Positions 59,501 through 64,000 of a stretch of DNA of 64,000 bases are shown one piece after another (within the stretch, counting starts at the first letter, position 1; each line of letters begins with the position of its first letter). A program made the position numbers and the translations under genes. The notes under the pieces are model-generated. The model made no database searches. It had not been told where the DNA came from and was given only the letters and a program-made list of their open reading frames with translations. The stretch spans positions 36,877,300-36,941,299 of the forward strand of contig CALNVZ010003426.1 in NCBI GenBank assembly GCA_940671915.1, read 5' to 3'. Origin of the DNA: Paracentrotus lividus (Eukaryota > Echinodermata > Echinoidea > Camarodonta > Echinidae).

Positions 59501-62500
59501 AGTATGAAATGAGTTGTTGATATTGATATGTTTAGGAACAAAAGTTATTTGTAGATGATGCTTCATTCCCCCCCCCCCCCATTTGCAATTGATCTGCTAA
59601 GACATAATTGCCCAAGAAAAGGACTTGGAAATCCTCTCTGTGAATTCCGCAGAATTAAAATAACTGAAAACGAGAGGAAAATACCACTTTGTCACCTATC
59701 GTTGTCTGCCTAAAATCATTGAGCCACTAGTTGATGATCATTACTTTTTACTAATGCAATTACAACATGTTAACACAACATCCTTCTAATTACTCCTATA
59801 TCTCTCTATTTGCCACTAGTAATCATGGAACTGTTATCCATAAGAAAAAATGGCAGGAGAAGATAAAACAAGAAGCAGCCCTCCCTAGCTCTGCACCTCC
59901 TGCCCTACCACATCATAAAGCATCACCACCTGCTAAGGATGTCGCATCACGGAAACAAAGTATAACAGCGCCCCCAGCACCAAAACAAAGAACAGATCGA
60001 CAACAAAACAATGAGCAAATACATGCTACGTCGCACGTTCAGAGAAGTGTAGTTAAACCGAAAGTGACTCGGCGAGATTTTCGTCATGACGACTCTGGAG
60101 TTAGCACGGCTGGTGGGTCGACTGTCCGAGGATCGAGAAATGAATATAGGTCAACTGGAGGTCAAAGGTGCCGTGGTGGGAGTGGAGATGCACACGTGCA
60201 TGAAGAGGAGAGGGGGGAGAGACCACAGAAGGAATCTTTGCCTCGTGGTGGGGAGAGAGGAAAAGCAGTGACAGAAAGGTAGGAAAAGGCAGAGATGGAC
60301 CATGTACTGACAACGGTTGTTTTAGGTGTTACTTAAACCGAAGTAGGAAATCATTGCGATACATTTATATATCCCAATCAGGTATACAAAGAGGAGAAAC
60401 TCTAGGATTACAAATATTTAATTGAATCTTCTAATACTGGGAGATGTTGTACTAAGTTGTTCATAGCATTGTGAATAACTTTACAAGTGACTTGAACATG
60501 TTCTTAAGTCCTATACTAATTACCTTCTCGATCATTTACGATAAAACTGGTCACCAGTCATCTGTAAAGTTGATTGTAACATACAAATGACTTGGTGAAA
60601 CACCACCCAGGCCCAGGTTATGCCAACAAAATGATAATGATAATGGCATTTTCACCCTAAACAGAGCTGAAAACAAGCATGAAGAGAGAATGGAGACAGA
60701 GGATCAAGTCCTGGAAGAATCTGCAGATGACCTGGAAGAGATTACCTTGGAACAGCCTGATGATGTCACCAATGACCTCAGGTATTGGATTGATCTTGGT
60801 ATACTTTAAGAAGAAAATTGTACCAATTTCATAGGGGAGTAATTAGAGGTGGAAAGATAGACACATTATGTAATCTTTCCATACACATGTATTTCATGAA
60901 ATTTATAGTCTTTTTGGAGAAATGTTGAAGGGGGTATGATTATATGTGCCTAACAGGCAGCCAGGCAGCTTGTATTCTCCTCAGTGAGTGGAGATTGTGC
61001 ACTGTAATTGCAGATCGCAAATGACTTGGTATAGGGAATAACATAGTGTATGCACTTTGTTCATAGCTGGTAAAACATTTCATGAGAAACAAGTATTACT
61101 ACTGTCATCTCAAATTGAGATGCCTCATAGTAAAAGTACATTGTCTAATGGAAGAATATTCCTCATATTCCACAGCTTGCCACGCCCTGATTCCGAGATG
61201 GACATTGATGAACCTGTGGAGGATGAAGCCCCTGTAGGACCGGTCCTTGAGGAGCCCTATACCCCTAAGCCCCCCTCACCTAACCCCCTCATGTCTGCTG
61301 ATCTACATCTTAACATCAGTGCAGAGAGGCGAGATGCACTTGCTCTCAAGTTCACCAAGCTTGACTCGGATAGGGATGGGTAAGCATTACATTATGTGAC
61401 CTGTTGGCTAAAAACTGCCAATAGGTCACCATAATTTCTTTTGGTGTATTTTCTAAAACTAGAAATTACAAGCTTTGGACTGCAAGTACATATCTCATGT
61501 TTGATGATGATGGTAGATGTCAGATTGTGTCAGAAGATGACTGTTGATGAGTCAGTGTTAATTCTGCTGATGGCTTCAGAAGTGAGCAGCTAGACCTGCT
61601 GCACTGTCCTGTACATGCTATTTTTGCAGGTTCCTCAAAGGAAGTTTGTTGGTCTTGGTTGTGTTTTTTAATTCAAATATAACTGATGTTAATATCACGT
61701 TTATAGTGAAAAGGCAATCAATGATATACGCCTATTCCAAGTTATCTCCACTCCCCCCTCCCATTTGCCCTTTTTTATACCCCTTGAAGACCATGAATGA
61801 AAACTTACATGGCTATTGTACAAAAGATTTATTTATGGAAATGTATAGCACAATAAAAACATTATGCCAGTAATTGTTTTACTTTAATGGTTAGTGCTTG
61901 TATTTTCCATTAAAATTTACCTAAATGTACAATTATCTTTTTTCTTTCTAGGCACATAACCTTCAAGGAGTTGGAAACTACATTTCCACAGAATCTTTCC
62001 AGGGCTCAGCAGAGATATATCAAAGAGGTAAAACAATATCAGAATTGTTTTTATAATAATCTGTAAATAAATTGATTTATTGATATATTTAATATTTAAA
62101 ATATTTAGATATGGCCAGGGAAATCATTAAGCAATTATCTGATTTCTTTTCCAGGCTTATGAGCTGGTTAGTGCAAGCACCTTCTTTGGTTTAGAGGAGT
62201 TTGTGACGATTAGCTGCCTGTGTGAGAGACTAGCAAAGCTGACTGGTCCTGTCAGGAATGCTTTCGAGAACTTGAACTTGTCAATGCTACAACAGAACAT
62301 CACCCAGTTTGTGGTAAGCATCAAAATTGTGTTTTCTGTTTGTTTCTCTGTCTGCCTGTCTCTCTAGTCTCTGTCTCTCCCTGACATGATTATTTGATCT
62401 TCTTTTCTTATGCTCTGTCTCTCTCTCTTTCCCACCTACATTCTATTCCATCTAATTGCCAATGCCTAGATTGCAACTGATCGATGCTACAATGGAACAT

Positions 62501-62957
62501 CACTGGAAGTCTCTCTCTCTCTCTCTCTCTCTCTCCCACCACTTTCTCTTTATTCACACTTTCTAAGAAATGCGTTGATTCAACTAATCAATGCTACAAC
62601 AAAACATCACTCATCAAGATTGTGTTTTTTGTTTGTCTGTCTGTGTCTCTGGCTCTCTCTCTTTCCATTTGTTGTTGTTTTTTGGATTTTTTTTTTTTTT
62701 AGGAAGTCTTGATTTGATCTCTTTTGTCGCTCTGTATCTGTGATTATTCAAAATAATATCTCTGCTTGGTGTTTGTCTTTTATCAATGTCATACATATTT
62801 TGCTTGAAATTTTCAGGTGATGTTTTCTAGTCTGGACAGACAACAGACAGGCTGTATCAGCCTAGCTTCATTCCGAGAGTTACTTGGTACAGTACTGGAC
62901 AAGGACCTAGCCTCCGATACCAGGCTTTTCAATGAAATATCGTCCACCATAGGCAAG
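50694..62957 (+). CDS. EF-hand protein gene, 11 coding exons seen, 3' end missing
   Basis: Eleven exons (listed separately) join in one frame of 641 codons with consistent phases and GT-AG borders throughout. The first 510 residues are polar and mostly disordered: Ser/Pro-rich (1-83), basic (85-270), Pro/Lys/Gln-rich (exon 6) and acidic (exon 7). At 511-522 is a textbook EF-hand loop, DSDRDGHITFKE, with acidic residues at positions 1, 3, 5 and 12, Gly at 6 and Ile at 8, so it should bind calcium. A second loop at 601-612 (DRQQTGCISLAS) lacks the ligands and is probably structural. The helix YELVSASTFFGLEEFVTISC lies between them. The last exon ends with a donor, so more exons follow beyond 64 kb. 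Vertebrate C1orf87 (a ciliated-tissue EF-hand protein) is one possible relative from general resemblance only; the identity is not established. Confidence 0.88.
50943..52739 (+). other. Intron 1 of the EF-hand gene
   Basis: AT-rich, containing an (ATTT)n microsatellite (51872-51953). A frame at 52492-52719 is not supported by splice sites or motifs. Confidence 0.7.
52740..52852 (+). CDS. EF-hand gene, coding exon 2
   Basis: Acceptor TGTACTTACAG, donor AG|GTGAAT. Starts in phase 0 and leaves two bases over. Product begins VRKSRYGRTGPAPDPDRDEL: basic, then Pro/Asp-rich. Confidence 0.85.
53183..54175. mobile_element. Large foldback element with CACTCTTTNAAAGAG-type words
   Basis: TTAA flanks GGGGAATGAAATACACTCT on the left and, in reverse, GGGGAAATCCAATGAATTC...ACACTCTTAATG on the right. 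The left arm (53205-53440) is itself a palindrome built of TCACTCTTTCAAAGAGC-like words. Inside are another inverted pair (about 53440-53520 with 53740-53850, sharing AGGAAATGCTAGATGC) and a GC-rich core. Three levels of inverted symmetry, no transposase. Confidence 0.7.
54905..56320. mobile_element. Foldback element with CCCACGAGACCGAC repeats and 8-bp duplication
   Basis: The perfect 8-bp direct repeat AATATATC flanks 1416 bp (54897-54904 and 56321-56328). Ends GGTTACAGCCCACAAGACCG and (reverse) GGGGTCATCCCACAAGACCG. Both arms consist of a degenerate ~34-bp repeat, GGCCCACGAGACCGACACTA plus filler, in opposite orientation (about 54913-55160 and 56030-56312). The middle has G/C and TG runs and no protein. 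An 8-bp duplication occurs with hAT, P and Merlin elements; the ends do not settle which. Confidence 0.8.
55573..55606. repeat. (TG)n microsatellite
   Basis: TGTGTGTGTGCGTGTGTG-type run inside the foldback element. Confidence 0.95.
57549..57680. repeat. Small inverted-repeat element
   Basis: GACAACTACCCC near the left is complementary to GGGGTAGTTGT near the right (57666-57676), with further partial pairing of ACCCCC- and GGGG-rich stretches between. No target duplication seen. Confidence 0.4.
57747..57908 (+). CDS. EF-hand gene, coding exon 3
   Basis: Acceptor TTGTCTTTATACAG, donor ACAGA|GTAAGT. Product includes STVMKSVSIQKKKDSSHL and KPFLWSQIEEAGRPT: basic, no recognised domain. Confidence 0.85.
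58404..58550 (+). CDS. EF-hand gene, coding exon 4
   Basis: Acceptor CTTCTCTTTCCAG, donor CACAA|GTAAGT. Product contains SLPEKFLAEKERLFKVRG, a charged likely helix, then QKRRMAQPVHRQKYSD. Confidence 0.88.
58677..58934. repeat. Recent 129-bp tandem duplication in intron 4
   Basis: Two almost identical copies (58681 and 58810 starts) of TACCAAAATATATTGTAATT... to AAGGGGAAGTTTRCTCAAAT. Only a few differences are visible, so the event is recent. TTTAAAGGGGAAGTTT in each copy resembles the ends of the family A MITE. Confidence 0.9.
59035..59135. mobile_element. Tiny palindromic MITE, 101 bp
   Basis: Ends TTAACCTGTTGG and CCAACAGGTTAA are exact inverted repeats that include the TTAA. An 18-bp perfect palindrome GCCCGAATATATTCGGGC sits at 59099-59116. 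It lies in intron 4 of the EF-hand gene. Confidence 0.65.
59298..59393 (+). CDS. EF-hand gene, coding exon 5
   Basis: Acceptor TTTTTGTTTCTCAG, donor CCCAAG|GTATAA. Product LDYRDEYDKVKNAVLPIEAQ then DLFLGRGLTFPR. Confidence 0.87.
59820..60278 (+). CDS. EF-hand gene, coding exon 6
   Basis: Acceptor TATTTGCCACTAG, donor GAAAG|GTAGGA. The longest exon: 153 codons, low complexity, with Ala/Pro, Lys/Gln and Arg/Gly-rich parts (for example KKKWQEKIKQEA, GGQRCRGGSGD). Probably disordered. Confidence 0.85.
60665..60781 (+). CDS. EF-hand gene, coding exon 7
   Basis: Acceptor TTCACCCTAAACAG, donor CTCAG|GTATTG. Strongly acidic product: EERMETEDQVLEESADDLEE. Confidence 0.86.
61176..61379 (+). CDS. EF-hand gene, coding exon 8 (start of EF-hand 1)
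   Basis: Acceptor TCATATTCCACAG, donor GATGG|GTAAGC. Acidic and Pro-rich start, then the entering helix and the first six loop positions (RRDALALKFTKLDSDRDG). The intron splits the glycine codon at loop position 6. Confidence 0.9.
61952..62027 (+). CDS. EF-hand gene, coding exon 9 (end of EF-hand 1)
   Basis: Acceptor TTTTCTTTCTAG, donor AAAGAG|GTAAAA. Completes the loop (HITFKE) and exiting helix (LETTFPQNLSRAQQRYIKE). Confidence 0.9.
62155..62313 (+). CDS. EF-hand gene, coding exon 10
   Basis: Acceptor GATTTCTTTTCCAG, donor TTTGTG|GTAAGC, both in phase 0. Helical product: AYELVSASTFFGLEEFVTIS then CLCERLAKLTGPVRNAFENL. The end of this exon has decayed copies in the following intron. Confidence 0.9.
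62314..62816 (+). repeat. Intron 10 with decayed copies of the exon 10 end and CT runs
   Basis: The exon end and donor region (62281-62370) recur partially at about 62481-62515 and 62588-62660: TCGATGCTACAATGGAACAT and TCAATGCTACAACAAAACAT against TCAATGCTACAACAGAACAT in the exon, each followed by CT- or TCTG-rich sequence. (CT)n runs at 62509-62537. Confidence 0.75.
62817..62957 (+). CDS. EF-hand gene, coding exon 11 (degenerate EF-hand 2)
   Basis: Acceptor GCTTGAAATTTTCAG, donor GGCAAG|GTAAGC, phase 0. Product VMFSSLDRQQTGCISLASFR then ELLGTVLDKDLASDTRL. The loop keeps Asp 1, Gly 6 and Ile 8 but lacks the acidic 3, 5 and 12 positions. Confidence 0.9.
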
Positions 62958-63165
62958 GTAAGCTACATTGAAACAACAGAAAATCATTTCAATAGAAAAT
63001 TTGTTCTTGTTTCTGTAAGCTTGTCTAACATTATCAGGCAAATAAAAATAGAATAGATTTGGGGCAAAATACCTTTGATGGATTTTTAGAAAACTATAAC
63101 CCCATCACTCTTGAAGTGCACCAGTGAACTTGAATAGATCCCCATTAGCTACCACAAAGTGAACA
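62958..63165 (+). other. Intron 11 start and probable LINE 5' sequence
   Basis: Begins with the donor of exon 11. Somewhere in this stretch intron sequence passes into the 5' part of the LINE; the junction cannot be placed by eye. Confidence 0.5.
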
Positions 63166-64000
63166 ATGGTTCGTTCAGAGACTAGAAGTATCTCTGAGAT
63201 TGCTGACAATGTATTAGGCAGCAAAAGACTAGCTGATGCTATTCATTCTAAAGTAACTTCTGTGATTACTGAAAAATTTAGTAAACTCACTGCAAAAATC
63301 AAAGAATGTGAAGGCAAAATTCTTGATCTTGAGACCAAGCTTGAGAAGAAAGATAAGGTGATCTGTGCTCTCAAGAAAAAGCTTGTGAACACCAAGGAGC
63401 AAGCAGACACCAACCAAGCACATTATGATGAGCTACATCAATATGGGAGGCGCAATAATCTAAGAATTTTTGGGATAACCGAGACCAAGAAGGAGAATAC
63501 CGATCAAATAGTCATTGATACTGCGAAGCAACTGGGAATTGAGCTATCCCTTGCTGAAATTGACCGCTCACATAGAACCGGAAAGCCAACAACTCTTCAG
63601 GACAACCAAAGCGAGAATTCGAAGCAACATGAAAAACGCCAGAGTGGACATCATCAGCCGCCATCGAACGCACTACCAACACAAGGAGGAAGCAAAGCTA
63701 AAATCCACCCTCGTCCGATACTTGTCAAGTTTAGTAGTTACCGCGTACGCCAGTCGTTGATCACAAATAGGAAAGCCCTCAAAAACACAGGCATCAGCAT
63801 CACGGAAGACCTGATCCCGAAGAAACTTGATCTCCTGCGAAAGACCTACAAATCAGACTTAGTTGAACAAGCCTGGTCTAGTGATGGTAAGATTATCGCT
63901 CTCCTGAAAGCTACCAATGGCAAACGAATAACTAAGTTAATATTTTCTGAAGATGATCTAAAACACCTCCCAGGACAGCCTGCTCCAGGTACTAGCAAAA
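63166..64000 (+). CDS. LINE ORF1 (L1-type ORF1p), open to the window end
   Basis: 278 codons from ATG with no stop before the window ends. Residues about 30-92 form a Lys/Glu/Leu heptad-rich coiled coil (KIKECEGKILDLETKLEKKD and on). It is followed by the RRM-like signature YGRRNNLRIFGI (93-104) and EIDRSHRTGKP (131-141), a polar spacer, and a C-terminal region with RPILVKFSSYRVRQSLI (183-199) and NRKALKNTGISITEDL (201-216). This order matches the ORF1 nucleic-acid chaperone of LINE retrotransposons (transposase_22 family). It is intact so far, which suggests recent insertion. ORF2 would lie beyond the window. A gene exon is very unlikely. Confidence 0.85.
   Translation, partial: MVRSETRSISEIADNVLGSKRLADAIHSKVTSVITEKFSKLTAKIKECEGKILDLETKLEKKDKVICALKKKLVNTKEQADTNQAHYDELHQYGRRNNLRIFGITETKKENTDQIVIDTAKQLGIELSLAEIDRSHRTGKPTTLQDNQSENSKQHEKRQSGHHQPPSNALPTQGGSKAKIHPRPILVKFSSYRVRQSLITNRKALKNTGISITEDLIPKKLDLLRKTYKSDLVEQAWSSDGKIIALLKATNGKRITKLIFSEDDLKHLPGQPAPGTSK

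Overview
This is AT-rich animal nuclear DNA with split genes (GT-AG introns) and dense repeats. The abundance of ACATGTA and TAGGCCTA words, the many small TTAA- or TA-flanked inverted-repeat elements and the recurring GCGAGCGCGAAGCGCGAGCG word suggest an echinoderm, probably a sea urchin. That assignment is from general pattern recognition, not from a search.

Genes. (1) A plus-strand gene runs from about 50.7 kb to beyond the intact exons ending at 62957. Eleven coding exons join in one continuous frame of 641 codons. The product is a mostly disordered, basic protein with one canonical EF-hand loop split across exons 8 and 9 and a second, degenerate one in exon 11. Its promoter may lie near 47.78 kb, where a YY1-like site and an RFX X-box-like site are 8 bp apart. 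(2) A minus-strand gene starts at 39957 with a Gly/Ala/Arg/Lys-rich first coding exon, followed 11.4 kb away by a 78-nt acidic exon at 28170-28247. Its further exons were not identified with confidence; weak candidates lie at 21.0 kb and 12.8 kb. (3) A LINE ORF1 is open from 63166 to the window end, inside the plus-strand gene and in the same orientation.

Layout. 0-12 kb: tandem repeats and small inverted-repeat elements, no recognised gene. 12.8-15.5 kb: a possible terminal exon and a rearranged Tc1 element. 15.5-28 kb: mostly featureless, with several MITEs, tRNA-derived SINE traces and a ~108-bp minisatellite. 28-40 kb: intron 1 of the minus-strand gene. 40.8-45.5 kb: two nested elements, the inner one carrying a large GGCGCC satellite. 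45.5-50.6 kb: upstream region of the plus-strand gene. 50.7-64 kb: its exons, with two large foldback elements in the intron before exon 3.

The most unusual content is transposon architecture rather than genes. Several elements have long inverted arms that carry tandem repeats and no transposase. Four insertions are documented by internal evidence (empty sites in sister repeats or perfect target duplications), so the window acts as its own control for them. All identifications are by eye; no alignment or search was run.
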